A DNA stretch of 64,000 bases from Burkholderia cepacia (GTDB taxonomy: Bacteria; Pseudomonadota; Gammaproteobacteria; Burkholderiales; Burkholderiaceae): positions 1,178,001 to 1,242,000 of the forward strand of contig NZ_CP013443.1 in assembly GCF_001718835.1 (NCBI RefSeq), written 5' to 3'. The notes beneath the pieces were generated by a model. The model was not told the origin of the DNA and did not search any database. It was given only the letters and a program-made list of their open reading frames with translations. Positions 36,472-44,576 of the stretch are shown piece by piece. Position numbers and translations under genes: made by a program. Within the stretch, counting starts at the first letter, position 1. Each line of letters begins with the position of its first letter.

Positions 36472-37059
36472 ATGCCGTTCAATTTCCCGATTTTCCTGAC
36501 GTGGGTACGGATCGTGCTGATTCCGCTCGTCGTCGGCGTGTTCTATCTGCCGGACACGGTGATGGGCGGCGCGCACCGCAATCTCGCGGCGGCGGCGATC
36601 TTCATACTCGCGGCGCTGACCGACTGGTTCGACGGTTATCTCGCACGCAAGTGGAACCAGACGTCGTCGTTCGGCGCATTTCTCGATCCGGTGGCGGACA
36701 AGTTGATGGTGACGGCGGCGCTGCTGATCCTCGTGCAGATTTCGCGCGTCGACGCGGCGATCGCGCTCGTGATCGTCGGCCGCGAGATCGCGATTTCGGC
36801 GCTGCGCGAGTGGATGGCCCAGATCGGTGCGTCGAAGAGCGTGGCGGTGAACCAGCTCGGCAAGTTCAAGACCGCGTGCCAGATGGTCGCGATTCCGATG
36901 CTGCTGTTCTACGGGCCGCTGCCGCTCGGCATCGCCACGATCGACACGCGCGTGTGGGGCGAGTGGCTGATGTATCTCGCGGCGGTGCTGACGATCTGGT
37001 CGATGCTGTACTACATGAAGCTCGCATGGCCGCAAATTCGCGAGCGCAGCCGCGTGTGA
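36472..37059 (+). CDS. pgsA: CDP-diacylglycerol-glycerol-3-phosphate 3-phosphatidyltransferase
   Basis: PgsA makes phosphatidylglycerol phosphate from CDP-diacylglycerol and glycerol 3-phosphate in the inner membrane. The 195-residue protein has the CDP-alcohol phosphotransferase motif DGYLARK followed by GAFLDPVADK (pattern DGx2ARx8Gx3Dx3D) and several transmembrane helices (about residues 5-25, 85-105, 140-160, 162-180). The start MPFNFPIFLTWVR at 36472 gives the usual N-terminus. The tRNA cluster follows. Confidence 0.95.
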   Translation: MPFNFPIFLTWVRIVLIPLVVGVFYLPDTVMGGAHRNLAAAAIFILAALTDWFDGYLARKWNQTSSFGAFLDPVADKLMVTAALLILVQISRVDAAIALVIVGREIAISALREWMAQIGASKSVAVNQLGKFKTACQMVAIPMLLFYGPLPLGIATIDTRVWGEWLMYLAAVLTIWSMLYYMKLAWPQIRERSRV

Positions 37060-37204
37060 CGCGGTCCGCCATGCCGGGGCGGAGAACTTTTTGGAAAAGG
37101 GGCGCGAAAAACCCTTGACACACGAATGTGCCTTCGACATAATCTCGCTTCTCCGCTGCACGACGAAGTAAGTGTGTGACGGGGAAGCAGTAGCGCAGCA
37201 ACAT

Positions 37205-37280
37205 GCGGGAGTAGCTCAGTTGGTAGAGCGCAACCTTGCCAAGGTTGAGGTCGCGAGTTCGAGACTCGTCTCCCGCTCCA
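37205..37280 (+). tRNA. tRNA-Gly (GCC), copy 1
   Basis: A 76-nt cloverleaf with a GCGGGAG/CTCCCGC acceptor stem, D-loop segment TAGCTCAGTTGG, anticodon GCC, T-arm GTTCGAG and an encoded CCA. Identical to the next two copies. Confidence 0.98.
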
Positions 37281-37333
37281 GATTTTTTCTGGCAGCGTGT
37301 AGTACGGCAGAGCGCTGCAGATGCAGGACACAT

Positions 37334-37409
37334 GCGGGAGTAGCTCAGTTGGTAGAGCGCAACCTTGCCAAGGTTGAGGTCGCGAGTTCGAGACTCGTCT
37401 CCCGCTCCA
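37334..37409 (+). tRNA. tRNA-Gly (GCC), copy 2
   Basis: Identical in all 76 positions to copy 1, starting 129 bp downstream of it. The 53-bp spacer before it shares the pattern GTACGGC...GCAGGACA with the next spacer, so the whole unit looks duplicated. Confidence 0.98.
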
Positions 37410-37457
37410 GGTTTTTGGCGACGCGTTGTACGGCAAGCGTTGCAGTTGCAGGACAAT

Positions 37458-37533
37458 GCGGGAGTAGCTCAGTTGGTAGAGCGCAACCTTGCCAAGGTTG
37501 AGGTCGCGAGTTCGAGACTCGTCTCCCGCTCCA
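37458..37533 (+). tRNA. tRNA-Gly (GCC), copy 3
   Basis: Identical to the other two copies, 124 bp downstream of copy 2. It is followed by a short loose hairpin and then tRNA-Cys, and all four are probably processed from one transcript. Confidence 0.98.
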
Positions 37534-37631
37534 GGTAATGGGGAAGCCACGCTTCCCTTTTTATTTGATGGACCGACGGTCATCAAAGAAATCTGTCGCT
37601 TGCCGGCACGGCGAGTGAACAGTCCGCTTTT

Positions 37632-37705
37632 GGCGCGATAGCAAAGCGGTTATGCAGCGGCCTGCAAAGCCGTTTAGGCCGGTTCGACTCCGGCTCGCGC
37701 CTCCA
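37632..37705 (+). tRNA. tRNA-Cys (GCA)
   Basis: A 74-nt cloverleaf starting GGCGCGA, with anticodon GCA in CTGCAAA, T-arm GGTTCGACTCC and an encoded CCA. It lies 98 bp after the third tRNA-Gly and is followed within 6 bp by a terminator. Confidence 0.97.
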
Positions 37706-37710
37706 GACAA

Positions 37711-37734
37711 AGCCCCGCTTCGGCGGGGCTTTTC
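37711..37734 (+). terminator. Rho-independent terminator of the tRNA cluster
   Basis: AGCCCCGC pairs with GCGGGGCT around a TTCG tetraloop, followed by TTTTC and six more Ts. It directly follows tRNA-Cys. Confidence 0.9.
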
Positions 37735-37995
37735 TTTTTTCTCCCCTCCATTCGCTGCCGGACGCCAAACACGTTGCACGGACGGCACTCCGTCGAAAGT
37801 GCCGACGACCGTCAATACCGCCGGGACTTTATCGATCTGGTCAAAACGCTGCTATTTGTTGAAAGGCGGGGCGCATTCCGTGCAAATATTTAAATTATCG
37901 TGCATGAATATGTCTGCGTGCATGTAATTGCCCTATATTTGTCGGGTCAGCGGTGTTATATTTTTTCGCTATAAATATAACCGAGGGTAATTCGA

Positions 37996-39930
37996 ATGCT
38001 AATAACCGGGATGTCTCGCAAAACCCGTTGCTGGTCGGCCGTCGTGGCATTGGCGGCATTCGCGGGGCTGGTCGGCGCTGCGTGGGCCAACACGCAGCCG
38101 ACGCAGCAAAAGCAGGCGCGCATGCCGCGCGTGCCGCAGAACCTGCCGGTCTCGCCCGAACAGGCCGAGTACAACCTGCCGCTCAGCGAGCAGGACCGCG
38201 CGATGCTGACCAAGCCTTCGCAACAGAAGCAGCCGCTCAAGCGCAGCAAACGCAGCGCATCGGGTGCCGATTGTCGCGACATGGCGGTGATGACCCAGTA
38301 TCGCGGCGCGGCACTTGCCGACTACATTGCCAATCTTCCCGATTATGAATGCCATTACGGCCTGTTTTCAGTCGATAAAACCTTGGCCGCGCAGATCTTT
38401 AATGCCGAAAACGTGCACGCCGTCGCGGGTCGTTTCGTGCAGGAGTTATATCGCTATGACGCAAGCAATTTGATTCTGGTCAATTTGCTGATTTATCTGC
38501 GTTCCGCTTATTACCAATATGACGTATCGGGCATTGCGGATCCGATTCCGAATCTCGCGGTGCAGCTGCGCCCGTATATCAAGCAAAGCCTCGAGGGCGA
38601 TGCGCTCTATCGTGAGAATTCGCGTGCGCCGAGCACCGCGAACGAACTGATGAAGCTCATCACGAACATGAAGGACGAGGCGTACTACCTGCCTGCACTG
38701 AAGAACCGCGTTGCGCTCTATACGGCGAGCGCGGCGAATCCGCAGGCGGCGGCGCCGCTGCAGCAGCGGAGCGCGGCGGGCGGCTTCACCGGCCTGCTGA
38801 CGGTGTTCTTCTACGCGCATCAGCGCACCGGCGCGCAGCAGATGCTCGACAGCGACGCGACCCTGCCCGAGACGCTCAATCGCTTCGTCACCGCGAACCG
38901 CGCGAGCCTGTCGAATACCAGCGCCGCATATCAGCTCGCCGACGCGGCGCGCGAGACCTATCGCTTTCTCCGTTATCCGACGCAGAAGCCGCGCGTGAAG
39001 AAGATGATCCAGGACATGCTCGCGTCGACGAGCATGACGGGCGCGGACAGCGATCTGTGGCTCGCGGCGGCGGAAGCGGTCGACTATGGCGACTCCGGCA
39101 GCTGCGCGGATTACGGCACGTGCGACTACAAGAAGCGTCTGGCCGACGCGGTGCTGACGCATCGTTACGCATGCAACGCGAGCGTGCGTGTTCTCGCGCA
39201 GGACATGACGGCGCCGCAGTTGCAGTCGGTATGCGCGGCGGTCGCCCGGCAGGACGATTACTTTCACCGGATGATGAAGACCGGACGCAAGCCGGTCGCG
39301 GGCGATCGGAATGACACGATCGAGCTCGTCGTCTTCGACGACTACGCGAACTACCGCAAGTACGCTTCGGTGATCTACGGAATCAGCACCGACAATGGCG
39401 GCATGTACCTCGAAGGCGATCCGTCGGCGCCCGGCAACCAGGCGCGCTTCATCGCGCACGAGGCGTCGTGGCTGCGGCCCGAGTTCAAGGTGTGGAACCT
39501 CGAGCACGAGTTCACGCACTATCTCGACGGCCGCTACGACATGGCGGGCGACTTCACGGCGAGCACCGCGAAGCCGACCGTCTGGTGGATCGAAGGCGTT
39601 GCCGAATATCTGTCGAGAAAGAACGACAATCAGGAATCGATCGACGCCGCGCACACGGGCGCGTACCGGTTCTCGGACGTGCTCGGGACGCGTTACGCGT
39701 CGAGCGACTACGTCGCGCGTGCATACCGGTGGGGCTATATGGCGACGCGCTTCATGTTCGAGCGCCATCGCGCCGACGTCGACACGATCGTTGCACGCTT
39801 CCGCGCGGGTGATTACGACGGCTACGAGAACTACGTCGGGTACATCGGCCGCCGCTACGACAGCGAGTTCGCCGATTGGGCGCGCAATGCAACGACGGGA
39901 GGGGAGCCGCCGCTGCCGACGGCGAGATGA
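37996..39930 (+). CDS. Secreted microbial collagenase (peptidase family M9)
   Basis: A 644-residue zinc metalloprotease of the M9 collagenase family, expected to be exported and to attack collagen or host matrix. A signal peptide lies near residues 10-32 (WSAVVALAAFAGLVGAAWA). Residues about 90-400 match the helical M9 N-terminal activator domain; the catalytic domain has HEFTH at 504-508 and the third zinc ligand Glu533 in WWIEGVAEYLSRK. It ends shortly after the peptidase domain, with no PKD or PPC collagen-binding domains, unlike clostridial enzymes and some Vibrio ones. The 5' half (about 38330-38560) has more AT-ending codons than the rest. GAGGG lies 10 bp before the ATG. Confidence 0.92.
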   Translation: MLITGMSRKTRCWSAVVALAAFAGLVGAAWANTQPTQQKQARMPRVPQNLPVSPEQAEYNLPLSEQDRAMLTKPSQQKQPLKRSKRSASGADCRDMAVMTQYRGAALADYIANLPDYECHYGLFSVDKTLAAQIFNAENVHAVAGRFVQELYRYDASNLILVNLLIYLRSAYYQYDVSGIADPIPNLAVQLRPYIKQSLEGDALYRENSRAPSTANELMKLITNMKDEAYYLPALKNRVALYTASAANPQAAAPLQQRSAAGGFTGLLTVFFYAHQRTGAQQMLDSDATLPETLNRFVTANRASLSNTSAAYQLADAARETYRFLRYPTQKPRVKKMIQDMLASTSMTGADSDLWLAAAEAVDYGDSGSCADYGTCDYKKRLADAVLTHRYACNASVRVLAQDMTAPQLQSVCAAVARQDDYFHRMMKTGRKPVAGDRNDTIELVVFDDYANYRKYASVIYGISTDNGGMYLEGDPSAPGNQARFIAHEASWLRPEFKVWNLEHEFTHYLDGRYDMAGDFTASTAKPTVWWIEGVAEYLSRKNDNQESIDAAHTGAYRFSDVLGTRYASSDYVARAYRWGYMATRFMFERHRADVDTIVARFRAGDYDGYENYVGYIGRRYDSEFADWARNATTGGEPPLPTAR

Positions 39931-39965
39931 TCGAGCGCGGCCGCCTGAGTAAAAAGCCCGCGTCG

Positions 39966-40015
39966 TGAACTGCACCCATAGGTTGGATCAGTGTCAACCT
40001 CTTGGGGGCAGTTCA
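39966..40015. mobile_element. Two IS3-type ends joined as a 50-bp inverted repeat (IS relic)
   Basis: An imperfect 50-bp palindrome starts TGAACTGCACCCA and, read from the other strand, starts TGAACTGCCCCCA; the arms share TGAACTGC, CCC and AGGTTG and meet around a GGATCAGTGT-like centre. TGAACTGC-C-CCC...GTTG with TG..CA termini resembles IS3-family ends. No transposase frame is between them, so this looks like a relic or miniature element. It lies in the convergent gap after the collagenase gene and could also end transcription. Confidence 0.55.
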
Positions 40016-40042
40016 ATTCCTCGGAGCTTTCCCTTTTCCTGT

Positions 40043-40546
40043 TCAGCCTCGCGCCTTCTCCCACGCGTGCTCGACGAATACGCGGCACAGCGCCTCCATC
40101 CCCCGGCGGTCTTCGTCGTCGAAGCGCGCGGCGACCGGGCTGTCGACGTCCCACACGCCGATCAGCGTGCCGTCGCCGGCCACCAGCGGCACGACGATTT
40201 CCGATTCCGACGCGGCGTCGCACGCGATATGGCCGGGGAAATCATGCACGTCACGCACGACCTGCGTCTCGCGCGTCTGCGCAGCCGTGCCGCACACGCC
40301 CTTGCCGAGCGCGATCCGCACGCACGCGGGCTTGCCCTGGAACGGCCCGACCACGAGCTCCGTCCCGTCGAAGAAGTAGAAGCCGGCCCAGTTGAGACGG
40401 TCGAGCGAGTGGTAGACCAGCGCGGCGAAGTTGGCCGCGTTCGCGGTCAGGTCGCGTTCGGATTCGACGAGCGCGCGTGCCTGCTCGACGAGCGTCGCGT
40501 ATTGATCGGCCTTGGAGGCGTTGGGGTCGTTGGACAGCGTGAACAT
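40043..40546 (-). CDS. msrC: Free methionine-(R)-sulfoxide reductase (GAF domain)
   Basis: This enzyme reduces free L-methionine-(R)-sulfoxide with thioredoxin, protecting cells from oxidation. The 167-residue single GAF domain protein has the fRMsr signature LNWAGFYFFDG, GPFQGKPACVRI, GKGVCGTAAQ and HDFPGHIACDAASESEIVVPL, including the three conserved cysteines. The start MFTLSNDPNAS at 40546 is chosen for the family N-terminus; a long open frame upstream overlaps the LysR gene and is a shadow. It converges on the collagenase gene. Confidence 0.92.
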   Translation of the reverse strand: MFTLSNDPNASKADQYATLVEQARALVESERDLTANAANFAALVYHSLDRLNWAGFYFFDGTELVVGPFQGKPACVRIALGKGVCGTAAQTRETQVVRDVHDFPGHIACDAASESEIVVPLVAGDGTLIGVWDVDSPVAARFDDEDRRGMEALCRVFVEHAWEKARG

Positions 40547-40668
40547 GGCTGGAATGCGCAAGGGTGGTCGGAAGTGCGCGGAGCGCGCATGCGGCAGTCT
40601 ACGGCACATGCCGCTGACGCGCAGCGCGCGTCCTCGCGCACGCGAATGCGCAAGCTGGCGCCGCGGGT

Positions 40669-41586
40669 TCAGTCGGGTTCGAGTTCGGCAAACCGCGCAG
40701 CCAGAAAATCGAGCAGCGCGCGCACGGCAGGCAGCAACCCCCGGCGCGACGCGAACACCGCATGCACGATCTCGCGGCGCGGTGCCCAGTCGGGCAGCAC
40801 GGTTACCAGCGCGCCGCGCGCGACCTCGTCGCGCACCATCATCGTCGGCAATTGCACGATGCCGACACCGGCGACGGCCGCCGCGCGCAACGCGAGCATG
40901 CCGCCGGTCACGAAACGCGGCTGGTGGTGGATCTCCGCATGCGCACCGTCGGGCCCGCGCAGCCGCCACACGTGCGTGGACTGCGGGACGCCGTGATCGA
41001 GGCTCGGCAGGCGCGCGAGATCGGCGGGAACGGCCGGCATGCCGCGCTCGCGCAGCATCGTGGGGCTGGCGACGAGGCACTGGCCGCGCTCGGCCAGCAC
41101 GCGCAGCGCGAGATCGCTGTCCTCGAGCGGAGGCGGGCGTACGCGGATCGCGACGTCGATCCCTTCGCCGACCACGTCGACGCGCCGGTTGGTCGCTTCC
41201 AGATGAATCTCGACGCGCGGGCACGCGACCATGAACGCGGCGATCATCTCGCCCACGAGCGAATCGAGCAGCACGATCGGGCAACTGACGCGCACGATGC
41301 CGCGCGGCTCCTCGTGCAGCAGCGCGATCGCCTCGTCGGCTGCGTCGGCCTCGACGAGCATCGCGCGGCAATGCGAATAATAGGTCTGGCCGACGTCGGT
41401 AACGGTGAAGCGGCGCGTCGAGCGCTGGATCAGCCGCATCCCGAGCCGCGCCTCGAGCAGCGCGATGCGGCGGCTCAGCTTCGATTTCGGCATGTCCAGC
41501 GCACGCCCGGCCGGTGCGAAACCGCCGTGTTCGACGACCTGCACGAAATAATAGAGATCGTTCAGATCCCGCGCTTTATCGTTCAT
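40669..41586 (-). CDS. LysR-family transcriptional regulator
   Basis: A 305-residue LysR regulator: winged helix-turn-helix at about residues 8-67 (LYYFVQVVEHGGFAPAGRALDMPKSKLSRRIALLEARLG), then the periplasmic-binding-type effector domain (about 95-300). It belongs to the CrgA/DmlR-like group by its pattern. It diverges from a pirin gene across 110 bp containing a perfect palindrome, so control of the pirin gene and of itself is likely. Its inducer is unknown. Confidence 0.92.
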   Translation of the reverse strand: MNDKARDLNDLYYFVQVVEHGGFAPAGRALDMPKSKLSRRIALLEARLGMRLIQRSTRRFTVTDVGQTYYSHCRAMLVEADAADEAIALLHEEPRGIVRVSCPIVLLDSLVGEMIAAFMVACPRVEIHLEATNRRVDVVGEGIDVAIRVRPPPLEDSDLALRVLAERGQCLVASPTMLRERGMPAVPADLARLPSLDHGVPQSTHVWRLRGPDGAHAEIHHQPRFVTGGMLALRAAAVAGVGIVQLPTMMVRDEVARGALVTVLPDWAPRREIVHAVFASRRGLLPAVRALLDFLAARFAELEPD

Positions 41587-41659
41587 GAAATGGAACGCTG
41601 AGTGCGATTTTGGCAGTCTACCGGATCGATCGTTCCACCTCTATATTCCTGTTCAGGAT

Positions 41660-41677
41660 GCGAAACACGTGTTTCGC
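41660..41677. promoter_or_regulatory. Perfect 18-bp palindrome in the LysR-pirin divergent region
   Basis: GCGAAACACGTGTTTCGC is a perfect palindrome 18 bp before the pirin ATG. It sits just after a -10-like TATATT (41642-41647), so a protein bound there would cover the likely pirin transcription start. It does not have the usual T-N11-A LysR core and may bind another repressor. Confidence 0.6.
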
Positions 41678-41695
41678 CGCAATTCGGAGAAGGCA

Positions 41696-42568
41696 ATGAA
41701 GAAGATCCAGGGTGTGTACAGTGCGCCGCGCGGCCATTGGGTCGGCGACGGTTTCCCGGTGCGTTCGATGTTCAGCTACCAGTCTCACGGCACGCACCTG
41801 AGCCCGTTCCTGCTGCTCGACTACGCCGGCCCGACGTCGTTCGAGCCGGGCTCGGCTTCGGCGCCGCGCGGGGTCGGCCAGCATCCGCACCGCGGGTTCG
41901 AGACGGTGACGATCGTCTATGACGGCGAGGTCGCACACCGCGACTCGACCGGCGCGGGCGGCGTGATCGGCCCGGGTGACGTGCAGTGGATGACGGCCGC
42001 GAGCGGGATCCTGCACGAGGAATTCCACTCGGAAGGGTTCACGCAGCGTGGCGGCCCGCTCGAGATGGTCCAGTTGTGGGTGAACCTGCCCGCCAAGGAC
42101 AAGATGGGGGCGCCCGGCTACCAGACGCTGCTGGACGCCGATATCCCCGTGGTCGAACTGCCTGACGGCGCGGGGCGGGCGCGGATCATCGCGGGCGAGC
42201 TCGACGGGCGGCGCGGCCCGGCCCGCACGCATACGCCGATCGACGTGTGGGACGTGCGGCTCGTGGCCGGCGGCCACGCGCGGTTTCCGGTCGCCGAAGG
42301 GCGCACGCTCGCGGTGGTCGTGCTGAGCGGTACCGTGCAGGTGAACGGCGAGACGGTCGCCCGCGAAGCGCAATTCGTGCAGCTCGGCCGCGACGGCAGC
42401 GACGTCGAGATCGAGGCGAACGGCGACGCGAAGCTGCTGATCCTGAGCGGCGAACCGATCGACGAGCCCGTCGTCGGTTACGGCCCGTTCGTGATGAACT
42501 CGCAAGCGGAGATCCGCACCGCGATCGAGGACTTCAACAGCGGCCGCTTCGGCCGGATGCCGGCATGA
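41696..42568 (+). CDS. Pirin family protein
   Basis: A 290-residue bicupin of the pirin family; some members are quercetin dioxygenases, others modulate metabolism or redox signalling. The iron site motif HPHRGFETVTIVYDGEVAHRDS (split for description) near residues 62-84 and the HEEFHSEGF segment carry the His/Glu ligands. The C-terminal cupin is also present (residues 175-270). The ATG at 41696 follows a GGAGAAGG ribosome binding site. It diverges from a LysR gene, a pairing common in Burkholderia and Pseudomonas, and a hairpin follows its stop. Confidence 0.92.
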   Translation: MKKIQGVYSAPRGHWVGDGFPVRSMFSYQSHGTHLSPFLLLDYAGPTSFEPGSASAPRGVGQHPHRGFETVTIVYDGEVAHRDSTGAGGVIGPGDVQWMTAASGILHEEFHSEGFTQRGGPLEMVQLWVNLPAKDKMGAPGYQTLLDADIPVVELPDGAGRARIIAGELDGRRGPARTHTPIDVWDVRLVAGGHARFPVAEGRTLAVVVLSGTVQVNGETVAREAQFVQLGRDGSDVEIEANGDAKLLILSGEPIDEPVVGYGPFVMNSQAEIRTAIEDFNSGRFGRMPA

Positions 42569-42574
42569 CGGACA

Positions 42575-42595
42575 GGCCCCGCGCAATGCGGGGCC
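42575..42595 (+). terminator. GC-rich hairpin after the pirin gene
   Basis: GGCCCCGC pairs with GCGGGGCC around a GCAAT loop, 6 bp past the stop codon. Only a weak T-rich stretch (CGTTGTCGT) follows, so termination may be partial. Confidence 0.65.
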
Positions 42596-42700
42596 CGTTG
42601 TCGTGCGTGCAAGGCGGTCGCGCGGCGAGTGCGCTTCGGGGCATAATCGACGATTGCCGCGCGCCGGCCGGCGCGCCCGAAGCCCGAATCAGGACCGCAC

Positions 42701-43195
42701 ATGAACGCACCCGCAACCGCCGCAAACCCGCCCGCCACCGATGCGCTCGACTGGCGCTGGAAATCCTTCGACGCGCTGACGGCGCGCGAAGTCTATTCGA
42801 TCCTCGAAGCCCGCAGCGCCGTGTTCGTCGTCGAGCAGAACTGCGTGTATCGCGACATCGACGATGCGGACCAGGCCGCCTGGCACCTGGCCGCGTACGA
42901 CGAAGCGGGCCGGCTGGCCGGCTATCTGCGCGTGCTGTTGCCCGATGCGCAGCACACCGACGTACGCATCGGCCGCGTGCTGACGACCGCCGCGTTCCGT
43001 GGCGCGGGCCTGGGCAACGGGCTGCTGTCGCGCGCGCTCGAGCATATCCGCGCGCAGTGGCCGGATACGCCGGTGAGCCTGCATGCGCAGGCCCACTTGC
43101 AGCGTTTTTACGGCGCATTCGGCTTCACGCCGAGTTCGGACGTGCACGACGAGGACGGCATCCCGCACGTGTGGATGAGCAGCGCGCGCGCCTGA
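42701..43195 (+). CDS. GNAT family N-acetyltransferase (ElaA-like)
   Basis: A 164-residue acetyltransferase close to ElaA. Signature elements are FVVEQNCVYRDIDDADQAAWHLAAY at about 44-68 and the acetyl-CoA-binding loop RVLTTAAFRGAGLGNGLL near 92-109, followed by HAQAHLQRFYGAFGF. Substrate unknown. It stands alone between the pirin terminator and the convergent ctaG gene. Confidence 0.88.
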   Translation: MNAPATAANPPATDALDWRWKSFDALTAREVYSILEARSAVFVVEQNCVYRDIDDADQAAWHLAAYDEAGRLAGYLRVLLPDAQHTDVRIGRVLTTAAFRGAGLGNGLLSRALEHIRAQWPDTPVSLHAQAHLQRFYGAFGFTPSSDVHDEDGIPHVWMSSARA

Positions 43196-43214
43196 TACGG
43201 CGGCGCGCGCCGCG

Positions 43215-44105
43215 TCAGCGCGCGCCGTGCACGGTGCGCGCGACCGCCTGGCCGGCCTCGCGCCCGGCTTCACGCTTCGCCGCGCGTTCGTCCCGCAGGC
43301 GGCCGCGGGCGGACAGCCGCAGCCAGTGCCGCAGCGCGATCAGCGCGCCGATCACGCTCATCATCGAGCCGGGAATCCACAGCAGCAGGCCGCCGATCTG
43401 CTGGTCGCGCAGCGGGCTCAGCCACGTGAACGCGCGGCCGCAGATCGAATAGATCGGATACAGCTCGTGCGGCGTGAAGAAGATCAGCGCGCCGAGTGCG
43501 ATCTGCGGCGGGATCGCCGCGACGACGATGAGGATCCGGCGGCCCGGCGACAGTCGCGCGGGCGGCGCGGGGCGCGGATCGACGACGAGCCACCAGAACA
43601 GCAGCCCGTCGACCACCATGCTCCAGTTCATCACGCGATAGAGACGCCAGTCGAGCATCGCGATGAAGTGGATCGGCGACAGCAGCCAGAAATAGATCAG
43701 CCCGACGAACAGCACGACCGCGACGACGGGATGGAACACCACGTCGAGCGTCGCGCGCACGGGTGCCCACGCGAGTGCGGGGCGCACGAAGCGCTGCCGC
43801 CAGCGAAACGGGATGCCCGCGCGAATCGCCGCGCCCGGATACGACAGCGCGATGAAGAACGGCCCGAGGTGGTGCAGCACGAGGTGCTGCGCGCGGTGCA
43901 GGAAGAACTCGTGCTCGAAGAAATAGTCGAGCCGCGTATGCAGTGCGATGTAGAGCGCCGTCAGCCCGAACCAGAACGAGAACTGCCGCAGCGGCGACAC
44001 CTTCGCCTTCTTCACGCCGCGCGCGAACAGCACGGCAGCGGCGAGCACCGCGATCACCACGGTCGGCGACGGTTCCCACGGGTCGAGCCAGTACAGGAGG
44101 TTCAT
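43215..44105 (-). CDS. Cytochrome c oxidase assembly factor CtaG (CAA3 type)
   Basis: A 296-residue polytopic membrane protein of the caa3 CtaG family, thought to help copper delivery to cytochrome oxidase. About seven transmembrane helices are visible, with FEHEFFLHRAQHLVLHHLGPFFIAL as the conserved histidine-rich motif. The C-terminal 45 residues are Arg/Ala/Glu-rich and cytoplasmic. It is the third gene of a minus-strand module with SCO and PCuAC genes, 10 bp after the latter, all linked to copper handling. Confidence 0.88.
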   Translation of the reverse strand: MNLLYWLDPWEPSPTVVIAVLAAAVLFARGVKKAKVSPLRQFSFWFGLTALYIALHTRLDYFFEHEFFLHRAQHLVLHHLGPFFIALSYPGAAIRAGIPFRWRQRFVRPALAWAPVRATLDVVFHPVVAVVLFVGLIYFWLLSPIHFIAMLDWRLYRVMNWSMVVDGLLFWWLVVDPRPAPPARLSPGRRILIVVAAIPPQIALGALIFFTPHELYPIYSICGRAFTWLSPLRDQQIGGLLLWIPGSMMSVIGALIALRHWLRLSARGRLRDERAAKREAGREAGQAVARTVHGAR

Positions 44106-44115
44106 CGCGCGCGCA

Positions 44116-44562
44116 TCACTTTGCCTGGGCCGGCGATTTCACGGCGAACGGCGCATCGACCGTTTCGCCGTCGGAGAATTTCAGGCGCAGGTGCACGGTG
44201 TCGCCCGGCTTGATCGCGTGCTTCGGCTCCTCGAGCATGAAGTGGTAGCCGCCCGGCGCGATGTCGACCTTGCCGCGCGCGGGGATCGTCAGCTTGTCGA
44301 CCATTTCCATCTTCTGCGTCGAGCCGTTCGAGACGGTCTGGTGCAGCATCGCCATTCCGTAGTCGGGGCTGTCGACGTCGACGAGATCGACCGGCTTGTC
44401 GCCCGTGTTCACGATCGTGACGTAGCCGCCTGCAGGCAGCTTGTTCGGCAGCCAGCGCACCCATGCGTTCTGCGCGGTGATCGCACCGGCGGCATAGGCG
44501 TGGGCGCCGGCGCACAGCGCGGCGAGGAGGGCGAGCGTCTTGAGTGTCGTGTTCGTCTTCAT
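44116..44562 (-). CDS. PCu(A)C periplasmic copper chaperone
   Basis: A 148-residue secreted copper(I) chaperone that supplies the CuA site of cytochrome oxidase. It has a signal peptide (about residues 1-24) and the copper-binding pattern MLHQT...KMEMV...GYHFMLEE, the H(M)x10Mx21HxM family motif. It is followed by ctaG and preceded by the SCO gene at 14 bp, making a copper delivery operon. Confidence 0.92.
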   Translation of the reverse strand: MKTNTTLKTLALLAALCAGAHAYAAGAITAQNAWVRWLPNKLPAGGYVTIVNTGDKPVDLVDVDSPDYGMAMLHQTVSNGSTQKMEMVDKLTIPARGKVDIAPGGYHFMLEEPKHAIKPGDTVHLRLKFSDGETVDAPFAVKSPAQAK

Positions 44563-44576
44563 GTCGTGAGATGAAT

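Noticed and set aside
34363..37161. A 932-codon minus-strand frame across uvrC and pgsA
   Set aside because: Shadow of uvrC/pgsA, with high Arg/His/Asp content and no domain match.
37205..37705. Repeated 76-bp segments as a CRISPR or mobile array
   Set aside because: They fold as tRNA-Gly genes with anticodon GCC and encoded CCA; spacing and sequence are not CRISPR-like.
37632..40015. Genomic island inserted at tRNA-Cys
   Set aside because: No integrase, no duplicated tRNA 3' end and only one accessory gene before ordinary content returns, so only single-gene acquisition is left as a weak possibility.
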